NCBI RefSeq assembly: GCF_042432495.1
Contig: NZ_JBHLXC010000006.1
Location: forward strand, 124,001-188,000
Length of the DNA: 64,000 bases
Direction: 5' to 3'
Source: Pseudochelatococcus lubricantis
GTDB taxonomy: Bacteria; Pseudomonadota; Alphaproteobacteria; Rhizobiales; Beijerinckiaceae
The first letter of the stretch is position 1. The number at the start of each line of letters is the position of its first letter. Positions 35,473 through 44,318 of this stretch are shown piece after piece. Below the pieces are notes generated by a model. That model did no database searches and had not been told where the DNA came from. It was given only the letters and a program-made list of their open reading frames with translations. A program made the translations under genes and the position numbers.

Positions 35473-36471
35473 TCAGACCCGCACCTCGTCGAACTGGCCT
35501 GACTTGCGGAAACGCCACAGATAACCGGGCAGGATCGCCTGATGGGCGGTCGGGATGATGCCGATTCCCTCAAGCGTGCGCCCTTCCGCCTTCGCCGCCC
35601 CGGAGACGACATTGTCGAGCGCCAGCAGCGTCACCTGATCGCGCGTTATGACGATGAGATCCGGCAGCAGCCCGAAGGTGAGCTTGTCCAGAGTTTCGAT
35701 CACCGCAGCCTGAAGGCGGGCAATGCCGAAAGGCAGCGCGATCACGGGCCGGTTGCGGCCGGTGATCGCCTGCACCTCGTCCACAAGCTGACGGAGCGTC
35801 CGCACTTCGGGGCCGCCGAGTTCGTAGACGCCGCCACGCACCGTGCCGTCGACTGCCCGGGCGATGGCCTCGGCCACGTCACCCACGAAACCCGGCTGGA
35901 ACTTCGTTTCCGCGCCGACGAGCGGCAACACCGGGAAAGCCCGCGCCAGCGCCGCGAAACGGTTGAAGAAGCCGTCCTCCTGGCCGAAAACGATGGATGG
36001 GCGGAAGATCACGGCGTCAGGCACGGCGGTGAGCACCGCCTCCTCGCCCAGCGCCTTGGTGCGCGCATAGAGAGACGGCGATGCCTTGTCAGCACCGATG
36101 GCCGAGACATGGATCAGCCGCGCGCCCTGGGCCACGGCTGCCTCCGCGATGGCCTGTGCTCCCTGATGCTGGACGGGCGAAAAATTCTGGCGCCCGGTCT
36201 CCTGCAGGATGCCCACGAGGTTGATGACCACATCAGAGCCGGCCGCCGCCCGGGTAACGGAATCGCGGAAGCGGACGTTGGCCTGGACTGCGGTGATCTG
36301 CCCCACCACGCCGAGTGGCTGGAGGTGGCCGGCGAGGTCCGGCCGGCGTACCGCGACACGGATACGGTATCCGCGGCGCGCCAGCGCCCGCACCACATGG
36401 CGGCCAAGGAAGCCGGACCCTCCGAAGATCGTCACGAGTTGCGATGAAGGCAAAGCCGTACCGGTTGTCAT
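35473..36471 (-). CDS. NDUFA9-like NAD(P)-binding protein (complex I accessory family)
   Basis: A 332-residue atypical extended short-chain dehydrogenase. The Rossmann motif is LVTIFGGSGFLGRHVVRALARRG at residue 12. Later marks are DVVINLVGILQETG, ARLIHVSAIGADKASPSLYARTKALGEEAV (YxxxK-like Tyr and Lys) and IFRPSIVFGQEDGFFNRFA. This wording is that of the NDUFA9 subfamily, which supports respiratory complex I assembly or stability. GGGAGAGG precedes the ATG at 36471; the 26 residues upstream were rejected. No nuo genes are nearby. Confidence 0.88.
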   Translation of the reverse strand: MTTGTALPSSQLVTIFGGSGFLGRHVVRALARRGYRIRVAVRRPDLAGHLQPLGVVGQITAVQANVRFRDSVTRAAAGSDVVINLVGILQETGRQNFSPVQHQGAQAIAEAAVAQGARLIHVSAIGADKASPSLYARTKALGEEAVLTAVPDAVIFRPSIVFGQEDGFFNRFAALARAFPVLPLVGAETKFQPGFVGDVAEAIARAVDGTVRGGVYELGGPEVRTLRQLVDEVQAITGRNRPVIALPFGIARLQAAVIETLDKLTFGLLPDLIVITRDQVTLLALDNVVSGAAKAEGRTLEGIGIIPTAHQAILPGYLWRFRKSGQFDEVRV

Positions 36472-36671
36472 CGGTCCTCTCCCGCAATTCCGCCGGCCGC
36501 CGGCGGCGCCACTGACAAATGGGCGGGAGCCATGGTCCCCGCCTGCCACACAATGCGTGTTGCATACCCAATTGCAGCGCTTCTGTACAGATCGCCGGAA
36601 TGATTCAAATCTGCCGGCCGGCGGCGCCGGGGAGTGAAAAACGCCGCCTCCGCAATCTCATGCCGGCCCGT

Positions 36672-36971
36672 TCAGGGTGCGACGATATCGCTGTAGTCGC
36701 TGTGGCGGCTGAGGTAGCGCGAGATGAACGAGCATTCAGAGCGCACACGCCCGCCCGACTGGCGGATGATATCGAGCGCGCCGGCGGCGAGCTGGCTGCC
36801 CACGCCCCGGCCGCCCAGCTCTTCCGGCACCTCGGTGTGTTCGAGCACGTATACCGGGTTGTCGGCGTCGTCTCCGGCAGTTTCGATCCGGTAATCGATG
36901 AAGGCGACATGGCCGTCGACAGGCAGTTCGAAGCGACGGGCGTCTTTATTATCAGCAACGGCTTGTGTCAT
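36672..36971 (-). CDS. Small YjdJ-type GNAT acetyltransferase
   Basis: A 99-residue minimal GNAT domain. YVLEHTEVPEELGGRGVGSQLAAGALDIIRQ contains the acetyl-CoA loop, and YLSRHSDY is the family C-terminal end. Relatives of this length (YjdJ/NATD1 type) act without the N-terminal GNAT strands. The ATG at 36971 was chosen because GGAG lies 8 bases upstream; the longer frame to 37073 is not conserved. Acceptor unknown. Confidence 0.83.
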   Translation of the reverse strand: MTQAVADNKDARRFELPVDGHVAFIDYRIETAGDDADNPVYVLEHTEVPEELGGRGVGSQLAAGALDIIRQSGGRVRSECSFISRYLSRHSDYSDIVAP

Positions 36972-37143
36972 GATCATAACTCCATGTCGGAAGCATCTGC
37001 GATTAAGATATCCGCCCCGTCCGGGCGCAAACGCGACCCGCGCAGCGTATTCCAATCGAAACCGCGCCGCCATGACAAAAGTTCCCCGTCATCAGCGGTT
37101 TGGGCAGGGGCTTGACACAGAACCAGGCCTGTTTTGGTTACGC

Positions 37144-37173
37144 TTGAGCTTCAGTTTAGCGTCTTGCTATACA
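37144..37173 (+). promoter_or_regulatory. Candidate promoter far upstream of mucR
   Basis: TTGAGC at 37144-37149, an 18-base spacer, then TATACA at 37168-37173. Transcription would begin near 37180, about 440 bases before mucR, so it could drive a small RNA or a long leader. Confidence 0.3.
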
Positions 37174-37542
37174 AGATGTGTGCCGTAAAGGCATAGTTAT
37201 TCACAGATTCGTGTATGGGGGACATCGTCCGTTTCATGGGGACGGATGCAATAGCATAAAATACAGAGTAAAATTAAGCCATAACGGTTGATGTCGCCAT
37301 GGTTCGTTCATACATTAACGCGAGTTCATGAAACAGTCGGACAATGATAGTCCCGATCGACAGCGCCGACAGCGATGTGGCAGGCTGATATGAAGGGGAT
37401 CGGGTGACAATTTTGTCGGGTATGAAAGTAAATGCCACCGTAGAGCCGTTTCGCTGCGCTGCAAAATCGTGCGGAGAGGCCGGCGGAGGCGGAAAATGTT
37501 CGAAAACCTCCGCGAATTGCCTCAAATGGGTATATTTTGGTG

Positions 37543-37571
37543 TTGCACGATTAAAACTTATGAACTAAGAA
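37543..37571 (+). promoter_or_regulatory. Candidate proximal promoter of mucR
   Basis: TTGCAC at 37543-37548, a 17-base spacer, then TAAGAA at 37566-37571. The start point would be near 37578, leaving a leader of about 40 bases before the GTG at 37618. The surrounding DNA is AT-rich, as expected for an autoregulated mucR. Confidence 0.4.
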
Positions 37572-37617
37572 GTCTTGGAAACGGGGTGATTTATTCTCTT
37601 TTTATTGAGGCTCAGAA

Positions 37618-38109
37618 GTGACTGACGACGCACAGCAAGCAGATAAGGTGAACTATGTCGAGCTCGCTGCCGACATTGTTTCTGCCTATGTCGCAAACAA
37701 CTCTGTCGCGGCGGTGGAATTGCCGGCTCTCATCAACGAAGTGCACTCGGCGCTGCGGCGCGTGTCGGTGAGCGCCAGCGAGGTAGCAGCAGAACCGCCG
37801 AAGCCGGCGGTTGCCATCAAGAAATCCATCACGCCGGACTATATTGTTTGCCTGGAAGACGGGAAGAAATTCAAGTCGCTCAAGCGCCATCTGCGGACGC
37901 AATACGACTTGACGCCCGAGCAATACAGGGAAAAGTGGGGCCTTGCGCCTGACTATCCTATGGTTGCGCCCAACTATGCTCTTGCCCGCTCCCAGCTTGC
38001 AAAGGAAATGGGGCTCGGGCAGCAGCGCAAGCGTGATGCAGTCCAGCCCGCGCCGACTGCAGCAGCGCCCGCGAAGAGGTCGCGCCGCAAGGCCGCTGCC
38101 GCCGACTGA
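37618..38109 (+). CDS. mucR: MucR/Ros-family transcriptional regulator
   Basis: A 163-residue Ros/MucR protein, a nucleoid-like regulator of exopolysaccharide, motility and cell-cycle genes that binds AT-rich DNA. The N-terminal oligomerisation region (NYVELAADIVSAYVANN) is present. The DNA-binding region reads CLEDGKKFKSLKRHL followed by TPEQYREKWGLAPDYPMVAPNYA. Of the classic Cys2His2 ligands only the first Cys and first His remain; the second Cys is Asp and the last His position is Gln-Tyr. The C-terminus is a basic Ala/Lys tail. The start is GTG at 37618. It ends in a strong terminator and is a single-gene unit. Confidence 0.93.
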   Translation: MTDDAQQADKVNYVELAADIVSAYVANNSVAAVELPALINEVHSALRRVSVSASEVAAEPPKPAVAIKKSITPDYIVCLEDGKKFKSLKRHLRTQYDLTPEQYREKWGLAPDYPMVAPNYALARSQLAKEMGLGQQRKRDAVQPAPTAAAPAKRSRRKAAAAD

Positions 38110-38877
38110 TGTCGGAAATCGGGGTGGTCGATGCGCCGCGAATGCGGATGACTGCAGTGTAATGCCGCGCGGGTGCATCCATCCGCGCGGCTTTTTTCTC
38201 AATCCAGGCTGCGGCGCGCCATCGCCGCTATACAGTCTCACGCGCGCGTCCGGTTCTTGCCGCGTGACGACAAGACGAATCGTGTTTCCATTTTTTCGAT
38301 GCATGGGAACTTCTGTCGATCCCGCGCGTTTATATGACGGTATGCTTCCTCCGGTTGCATCCGGCATGCGAATCATCTGCCGTGAATGCTGAACGAGCTG
38401 CGCGCCTGCAGCCGATGTGTGCCTTTCAGCGGTTTTCACGGCGCGGTAATTCCGAAGCATGGTTTCGAAAAGTGGATACAGCCTATAGACTAGCTTATGC
38501 CTGCTTGGATGACTGAATCGCGGTGGTGCCTTAGCAAAACGTCCCCAATCTGGAGCGATAATCCAGAAAACAGTTTTTGATAGCTTTGGAATATAAACGG
38601 GAAACATGGAGCGGCGATATGAACAGGCTTTTCAGCCCGTCGCGCCAGCGGTGCACGCTGCGGTGAAACGGCAGTTGTGAGATGGGCGCATGTCGCGGGC
38701 GCGTGGAAAATCGTCGTGCAAGGGTCTTTCATTAAAAGTTTGTTCAGGTCATTTCCCGTTCATTCACTCGGAAGTGGTGCGATTGCCGCGATGATGCCAA
38801 TGTCTGACCTTATCCGAACATAATTCGACCTGAATACGCCTTTTCCTATGGGCTGTATTGAAAACCGGAGCATCAGA
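38110..38877. other. 768-base gap after mucR
   Basis: Holds the mucR terminator (38164-38197). Beyond it no coding frame, tRNA or clear repeat is seen, and no strong promoter pair was found before the small gene at 38878. The length would allow a small RNA, but nothing in the sequence proves one. Confidence 0.4.
38164..38197 (+). terminator. Rho-independent terminator of mucR
   Basis: A perfect 9-bp GC stem GCCGCGCGG/CCGCGCGGC with a 10-base loop, followed directly by six T residues. It lies 55 bases after the mucR stop. Confidence 0.88.
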
Positions 38878-39267
38878 ATGACTTCTCTTACCTCGCATTC
38901 CGAGCCTGAACAGCAGAACTCGGTGTCTTCCTTCGGGTTGCGCTGGGCGGCTCTGCGCGGCATGCTCGATTCCCCGCTCATCAATGCGGACGACCAGCGT
39001 TCTCTCCGGGACGAGCTGCTGCGCGAACTGAAGTCCATTGAACGTGCCGTCGGTGGCCTTGCCGCGCGCAACGAATTCGAGGTTGCGGCCAAGATCGAGA
39101 TCATCCGCCAGAGCATCTCCGACACGGTCGGCAAGGACAACGTCTGGTTGATCGATCTGCTCGACAGCATCGGGCAGGACGTCAACCTGTTGTCGAAGCG
39201 TTACCGCGCTGGCACGCCTTCCGCGCCGACTTCCGGTCCCGCGGCGAGGCCCGCGCCCGGCGCGTGA
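38878..39267 (+). CDS. Small protein of unknown function
   Basis: A 129-residue, mostly helical protein. It is charged and soluble, with no signal peptide or membrane segment; residues 25-110 are predicted helices (LRWAALRGMLDSPLI, LRDELLRELKSIERAV, NEFEVAAKIEIIRQSI) and the tail is Pro/Ala-rich. The ATG at 38878 follows CCGGAGCATCAGA. No family was recognised. Its codon use matches its core neighbours, so it is likely a genuine gene. Confidence 0.65.
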   Translation: MTSLTSHSEPEQQNSVSSFGLRWAALRGMLDSPLINADDQRSLRDELLRELKSIERAVGGLAARNEFEVAAKIEIIRQSISDTVGKDNVWLIDLLDSIGQDVNLLSKRYRAGTPSAPTSGPAARPAPGA

Positions 39268-39450
39268 CGCTTGCCGGTGGCGCACCGGGTGTCGCGCGTC
39301 CTGCAGGACGGCCGTGCCCGGCCTGATGATGCCCCGGGGTGCCTTGCCCCCTGGTCTCGCGCCTGTCGTTCACATGATGTATGACAGGCGCCGGACGCCC
39401 CGGGCGATGGCATGGGTGAGGGGCTGAGAATTGTTTTTGGAGGATGCAGC

Positions 39451-39714
39451 ATGAAAAAGATTCTGATCGTTTCTATGATGGCGCTCGGGCTTGCGGCCTG
39501 TAACACGACCAACCCCACGGATCGCGCGGTTGGCGGTGCGCTGATCGGCGGCGGCACGGGCGCGCTCGTTGGCGGCCTTGCCACCGGCAGGGCAGGCGGC
39601 GCGCTGGCTGGCGGCGCGATCGGCGCGGCCGGCGGTGCGATCATCGGTGCCGCGACGGCGCCGCGTTGCGAGGAATACTGGTATCGCGGCCGTCGCTATC
39701 AGCGCTGCAACTGA
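39451..39714 (+). CDS. Glycine-zipper lipoprotein
   Basis: An 87-residue lipoprotein. The signal (MKKILIVSMMALGLAAC) ends in the lipobox LAAC with Cys at 17. Residues 27-70 form a glycine-zipper two-helix segment (GGALIGGGTGALVGGLATG, then GALAGGAIGAAGGAIIGAAT), and the C-terminus YWYRGRRYQRCN has paired aromatic and basic residues. This matches small YMGG-like/17-kDa-antigen-type envelope proteins. GGAGGA lies 7 bases before the ATG. A strong hairpin follows. Function unknown. Confidence 0.85.
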   Translation: MKKILIVSMMALGLAACNTTNPTDRAVGGALIGGGTGALVGGLATGRAGGALAGGAIGAAGGAIIGAATAPRCEEYWYRGRRYQRCN

Positions 39715-40070
39715 CCGGGCTTACCGCTCATGCGGCCGGAGTTCCTTCCGGCCGCATGAGGCTTCAATCCCCTGGAAGGTGCCGGCGAATGGGTCAGGGC
39801 AGAAAACAGGGAATCGGCCCCTGCTGCAGGCCAAAATCATCGGCCAATCGATTTTCGTGAGTTTTCGCCAGGCGCTCTGGTCGCATCAAGCCGGAAGATG
39901 GGCGCCGCTTCTGCATAACTCCGATGCGTCAACAACTGGATAGAGCAGTGGCTTGATGCTGAAAGTGTCTATAGAATTTCGACATTTCATTGAAACGCCG
40001 AAATGCTATAAGTTTTTGATATTACGCGCTTTCTTCACGAAAGCCGGTATCCACTTTGCTTGAAAACGCT
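39715..40070. other. 356-base intergenic region between convergent genes
   Basis: Holds the hairpin at 39727-39760 and a smaller GCTTTC/GAAAGC hairpin at 40028-40044, near the end of the leftward ycjF gene. No gene is supported. Confidence 0.4.
39727..39760 (+). terminator. Hairpin terminator after the glycine-zipper gene
   Basis: A perfect 14-bp stem (left arm CTCATGCGGCCGGA) with a 6-base loop, 12 bases after the stop codon. It is not followed by a T tract, so it may act with Rho or as an mRNA 3' end. Confidence 0.6.
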
Positions 40071-41111
40071 TTAGTCGGCCCGTTCCTCTTTTGGCCTGTC
40101 GCGGTCGAAAAGTCCGGATGCGACGTCACCGAAGCGGGGCGGTTCCACGGACATGAAGGGCAGCGGGCGGCAAACCTCGATGGCGGCAAGGCCCACACGG
40201 GCCGTGAGCAGGCCGTTCAGCACGCCCTCGCCCAGCTTCGCGGAAAGGCGTGCGGCGAGGCCGAGCCCCACCACCTGCTGAATGACATCGTCGCCGACCG
40301 CGATTCCCCCCGTCACCGCAAGATGCGACAGCACGTTGCCGGACAGGCGCACAAAGCCGAACAGGCCAGGTCGCCCGCCGTAAAGCGCCGCGATCTGGCG
40401 CACCATCTTCGCGGAGGCGTAGAGGACGAAGGCGACGTCAACGATGGCGCGCGGGCTGACGGCGGTCACCATCGACACCTGCTTGGCCTGATTGGCGACG
40501 ATGCGCCGAGCGGCGCGGTCCAGCGGCGCGAGCAGTTCCTGTTCCGCAATGGTCAGGCGGTCTGCTGCATCGATGATCGCGTCAGCGCCGGGCGCGGCGA
40601 GGTTGGCGCGGGCGCGGGCTGTCTCGGGGCGCGAATCGTAGAGCGAAACGAGATCCCGCACCACGGCGGCGGCGGCGGCCTCGTCATCGGTTTCACGGGC
40701 TGTCACGGCCTTGCGGCGTAGCGATTCGATTCGCCTCTCGCGGAACACACCCCACGCCTCCCGGATGACGACAGCGGCGAAGGCGATCAACGCGACGAGC
40801 GCCAGCGCCAGCGCGAACCATCCCAGAGCCGGCGCGGAGACGATAAGCCGTGACACCATCTGCTCGATTCCGAGCACGATCCACAGGGTCGCGAGCCCAC
40901 CCAGCGCCGACAGCAGCAGGCCGAGCCAGGGCGTGCGCCATCCGCGCGCCGGCGGCGGCGCAACCGGTTCCGCCCCCTCGGGCCTCTCGGGTTCCTCCAT
41001 CAGCACGTCGCCCTGCGGCAGCAGCGTCTCACGGATTTCGCCGGTGTCCGGCGCGGGTGCTTCCTGGCCGGTGTGAGCGTCGAGGCGGAAGGCGCGGGGT
41101 GCTTTGGTCAT
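40071..41111 (-). CDS. ycjF: YcjF-family membrane protein (TIGR01620/DUF697)
   Basis: A 346-residue inner-membrane protein. A Pro/Glu-rich cytoplasmic N-terminus (1-57) is followed by two membrane segments (about 60-80 and 92-116), then a DUF697 domain (about 200-330) with VSMVTAVSPRAIVDVAFVLYASAKMVRQIAALYG and GRPGLFGFVRL. Partner of YcjX, which lies 22 bases upstream on the same strand; the pair is widely conserved and stress-related, but its molecular job is not established. Confidence 0.9.
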   Translation of the reverse strand: MTKAPRAFRLDAHTGQEAPAPDTGEIRETLLPQGDVLMEEPERPEGAEPVAPPPARGWRTPWLGLLLSALGGLATLWIVLGIEQMVSRLIVSAPALGWFALALALVALIAFAAVVIREAWGVFRERRIESLRRKAVTARETDDEAAAAAVVRDLVSLYDSRPETARARANLAAPGADAIIDAADRLTIAEQELLAPLDRAARRIVANQAKQVSMVTAVSPRAIVDVAFVLYASAKMVRQIAALYGGRPGLFGFVRLSGNVLSHLAVTGGIAVGDDVIQQVVGLGLAARLSAKLGEGVLNGLLTARVGLAAIEVCRPLPFMSVEPPRFGDVASGLFDRDRPKEERAD

Positions 41112-41133
41112 CGCAACATAGCCGGGCAGGAAT

Positions 41134-42588
41134 TTACGAAAGCCGATCGCCGATCAGGAATTCCAGCGCGCGATCGAGGCGGATGTGGGGCAGTGGCGGC
41201 AACCGGCCGGCGGCATCGGGAATGCGGAGCGGCGGCCGAAAACGCGGAAAGCGCAGTGCGCCGGGCGTGATGGCGCCGCTGAACACGGCCTGCGGATCCT
41301 CCGGCAGTTCGCCCGGGAAAATTGCGGCCTCCGTCTGACCGTCGAAAAGCTCGTCCCCGATTCGCTCACCCGCTTCCGGCGTGCCGACGATGGCGGGGAG
41401 AGTGTCGCGGCCCGAGCGCACGCTTGCCTCCCGCGTGGCACGCACCGAGGCCAGCGCAAGGGTCTCGACGCGCGCGCCGGCGCCCCGGGTGCGGCGCAAG
41501 GCGCGGTCGACGAGAAGCCGCAGGATCGCCTCCAGCCGCGCATGGTCGCTGCGGTGCAGGTGGTCTGCCTTGGTGGCGGCGAACAGCACCTTGTCGATGC
41601 GTGGCGCGACCAGGCTGCTCAGCAACGTATTGCTGCCCGCGCGGAAGGCGATGAGCACCTGATCGAGCGCCTCCTCCAGCTCGGCGACGGCGCGCGGCCC
41701 CGAATCCAGCGCCGAAAGCACGTCGACGAGCACGATCTGCCGGTCTAGCTGCGCGAAGTGATCCCGGAAGAACGGCCGCACAACATGTGTGCGGTAGGCG
41801 TCGTAGCGCCGTTCCATCTGCGCATGCACGCTACGCGGCGCCGGCGCAGCGCCCGGTGCGAGATCGAGCGGGGAGAAGGTGAGGGCGGGTGAGCCCGCGA
41901 GATCGCCGGGCATGAGAAACCGCCCCGGCGGCGTGGTGGCGACGCGCTCCGGGCCCTCGCGCAGGGCCGAGAGATAGGCCTTGAACAGATCGGCAAGCCG
42001 CGCGATCTCGGTCTCGCTGGCGGGCTTTTGCGGGTCGACCGCTGCCAGCGCCACGTGCCAGGGCGCGGCAATCATGGCACGGTCCTCCGCCCGGCTCATG
42101 GCCAGCGTTTCCCGCGACCATTCCGCGAAGCTCTTGTCGATGAGTGCGAGGTCGACGAGCCACTCACCCGGATAGTCCACGATATCCACGGCGAGGCTGG
42201 CCGGCCCGGTGCGCCAGCCGGCGCGGCGCTCGTAGTCGATGGCGACGCGCAGCTCGGCGATGCGGGTCGTCGATTCCGGCCAGCGGCGCAGCGGCTCGCC
42301 GAGCGTGGCGAGATGTTCCTCGTAGGGAAAACGCGGCACGGCGTCGTCCGGCTGGTCGTCGAGGATTGCGCGCCGGATGCGGCCTTCGGCCGAGGCGCGA
42401 AACACCGGCATCGGCGTCACCCCGATGAGATGATGCACGAGCGCGGTGGTGAACACGGTCTTGCCGGACCGCGACAGCCCCGTTACGCCCAGACGCACGC
42501 GCGGCGCAACGGCGTTGGCCGCGAACGCACCTAGATTGCGCAGCATGTCGAGCGCGCTGTCGAACGACGAAGTGACTGTCACGGCCAT
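41134..42588 (-). CDS. ycjX: YcjX-family P-loop GTPase-like protein (DUF463)
   Basis: A 484-residue cytoplasmic P-loop protein. Walker A is VTGLSRSGKTVFTTALVHHL near residue 36; DIVDYPGEWLVDLALI is the switch/Walker B region; KVLFAATKADHLHRSDH provides the TKAD guanine-specificity motif. These are the hallmarks of the YcjX group. It is transcribed together with ycjF. Length is normal for the family. Confidence 0.92.
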   Translation of the reverse strand: MAVTVTSSFDSALDMLRNLGAFAANAVAPRVRLGVTGLSRSGKTVFTTALVHHLIGVTPMPVFRASAEGRIRRAILDDQPDDAVPRFPYEEHLATLGEPLRRWPESTTRIAELRVAIDYERRAGWRTGPASLAVDIVDYPGEWLVDLALIDKSFAEWSRETLAMSRAEDRAMIAAPWHVALAAVDPQKPASETEIARLADLFKAYLSALREGPERVATTPPGRFLMPGDLAGSPALTFSPLDLAPGAAPAPRSVHAQMERRYDAYRTHVVRPFFRDHFAQLDRQIVLVDVLSALDSGPRAVAELEEALDQVLIAFRAGSNTLLSSLVAPRIDKVLFAATKADHLHRSDHARLEAILRLLVDRALRRTRGAGARVETLALASVRATREASVRSGRDTLPAIVGTPEAGERIGDELFDGQTEAAIFPGELPEDPQAVFSGAITPGALRFPRFRPPLRIPDAAGRLPPLPHIRLDRALEFLIGDRLS

Positions 42589-42668
42589 GCGCCCGGCGGT
42601 TTGTCTGTCTGTTGCCTCTCTGTCAGCCCGCCCGCAAAGCGAAACAGGTGTCGGCCGCAGACATAAGC

Positions 42669-43196
42669 TCAGTCTTCTTCATCCGCAAGGCTGCGCGGGG
42701 TGACGAAGCGGTTGAGGGAGCCCGAACGTGTCTCGATGTCGCGCCAGTCGCCGATGTCGAAATCGATCACCGCAAGCCCACCCGTCGGGTATTTCTGCGC
42801 AAGCCGCTCGCGTGCCTCCTCGCTGCCGCCGCCGATCAGGAAGCGCGCGAGGTCCTCGAAGCCCGGATTATGGCCGACGAGCAGCAGCGTGCCGACGGAC
42901 GGCTCGGTCTCGCGTGCGACATAGAGCAGCGCCCCGGGCTTGGCCTCGTAGATGCGGCGGTCGAAACGGGTCGGCACGGAGCGGCTGAACTCCTGCTCCA
43001 CCAGATCCCACGTCTCGCGTGTGCGCCGCGCCGTCGAGACGACTGCGAAATCGGGAATCAGCCCGTGCGTTTCGATATAGCTGCCGATACGCGGGGCATC
43101 GGCAAGGCCGCGCCGCCCCAACGGGCGCTCGTGATCGGCGATGCCATCCGGCCAGTCCGATTTGGTGTGACGAAGCAGAATGAGGCGTCGGGACAT
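42669..43196 (-). CDS. SixA-like histidine phosphatase
   Basis: A 175-residue histidine phosphatase superfamily member. The catalytic RHG-type motif is LLRHTKSDWPDG at the N-terminus, and the second catalytic His is LLVGHNPGFEDLA. ERPLGRRGLADA and VVSTARRTRETW are typical of the SixA subgroup, which removes phosphate from phosphohistidine on phosphotransfer proteins. It is near ycjX (80-base gap) but probably separate. Confidence 0.88.
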   Translation of the reverse strand: MSRRLILLRHTKSDWPDGIADHERPLGRRGLADAPRIGSYIETHGLIPDFAVVSTARRTRETWDLVEQEFSRSVPTRFDRRIYEAKPGALLYVARETEPSVGTLLLVGHNPGFEDLARFLIGGGSEEARERLAQKYPTGGLAVIDFDIGDWRDIETRSGSLNRFVTPRSLADEED

Positions 43197-43393
43197 GTTT
43201 CAGGACCAATCCAGTGTGCGCGGGCGGGTAGATGCGACGAAGGCTGGCGAAGCCGAATGCGTACAGTATTTCGGCACGAAGTGACGATTCAGTTAACCGC
43301 TCTCCGTTTCATGCGGCAAGATGTAAATTATGTCGCATCCACTGCAGGATATTTCCGTGTGATCGCGCTTTGTCGTCATCCGTCGGCATTCTC

Positions 43394-44032
43394 TCATGCG
43401 GCGGGAACGGTGGAGCCGGGTGGCAGCCGCGCGACGCCTGCTGCGGCCATGTCCCGCCAGGCCTTTTCGAGCGAGCCGCCGATGTCGATGCCGCGGCAGC
43501 CTTCCTCCAGCACGTCGACCTCGAAACCGAGCCTGCGGGCGTCGATGGCGCTCCAGGCAACGCAGAAATCCGTGGCGAGGCCGGCCAGCATCAGTTTCTT
43601 GATTCCGCGCTCGCGCAGGTAGCCGGCAAGCCCGGTGGGTGTGGTGCGGTCTGCGGCGAAGAACGTCGAATAGCTGTCGACATCCGGCTGGTAGCCCTTG
43701 CGGATGATGAGCTGCGCGTGGGGAATGTCGAGGTCCGGATGGAAGGCAGCGCCTGGTGTGCCCTGCACGCAATGGTCGGGCCACAGGGTCTGCGGCCCGT
43801 AGGGCATGTCGATTCGGTCGAAGGGCATCCTGCCGGGATGGGACGAGGCGAAGGAGATGTGCCCCACCGGATGCCAGTCCTGCGTCAGGACGACGTGGGC
43901 AAAATGCCGGGCAACGCGGTTGATGACGGGGACGACGGCTTCGCCGTCGCTGACAGCGAGGCTGCCGCCGGCCGTAAAGTCGTTCTGCACGTCTACCACG
44001 AGCAACAGGGGTTCAGACCGGTTCGCCGCCAT
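43394..44032 (-). CDS. pncA: Nicotinamidase / pyrazinamidase
   Basis: A 212-residue isochorismatase-fold amidase that converts nicotinamide to nicotinate in NAD salvage. The catalytic triad is Asp in VVDVQNDF, Lys in IIRKGYQPDVDSYS, and Cys in LATDFCVAWSA. Metal ligands are in DWHPVGHISFASSHPG. The start at 44032 follows GGGAAG; the 21-residue extension upstream was rejected. Confidence 0.93.
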   Translation of the reverse strand: MAANRSEPLLLVVDVQNDFTAGGSLAVSDGEAVVPVINRVARHFAHVVLTQDWHPVGHISFASSHPGRMPFDRIDMPYGPQTLWPDHCVQGTPGAAFHPDLDIPHAQLIIRKGYQPDVDSYSTFFAADRTTPTGLAGYLRERGIKKLMLAGLATDFCVAWSAIDARRLGFEVDVLEEGCRGIDIGGSLEKAWRDMAAAGVARLPPGSTVPAA

Positions 44033-44248
44033 GATGCTTCCCGTAAGGTGCCACGACATCGCGCAATATTTATGTCGAGCCGGACGGTCGATCAAGCACG
44101 TGGCGCGGTTTCCGGAGCGTTATGGCGAAAGCGTGATTTGCGTTGGCGCGCCGTTGCCGGGATAGTGATGGCGGATTCCGGTCTGGAACCGCGGCGAAGC
44201 CATGCGGCCAATGCAGGCGGGAAACGGGTCGCCTTGTCGCGCAACGGC

Positions 44249-44277
44249 TTGCACTGATTGCAAACCATTCTTATGAT
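44249..44277 (+). promoter_or_regulatory. Sigma-70-type promoter of irr
   Basis: TTGCAC at 44249-44254, a 17-base spacer, then TATGAT at 44272-44277. This is the best promoter match in the window. Transcription should start near 44284, which rules out the ATG at 44283 as the irr start and supports 44319. Confidence 0.6.
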
Positions 44278-44318
44278 AAAGTATGTTTCTGTTGGATGAC
44301 GAGCGGAAGTTGACGAGA

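Larger units (their letters stand above)
36972..37617. other. 646-base intergenic region upstream of mucR
   Basis: Contains two rightward promoter-like pairs (37144-37173 and 37543-37571), the GACAATTTTGTC palindrome at 37406-37417, and a CGTCC/GGACG hairpin around 37225-37245. The length and the upstream promoter would allow a small RNA or a long regulated leader; no protein gene is convincing. Confidence 0.4.

Noticed and set aside
37274..37525. An 83-codon minus-strand frame in the gap before mucR
   Set aside because: Lies over promoter-like DNA, has no ribosome site and no family features.
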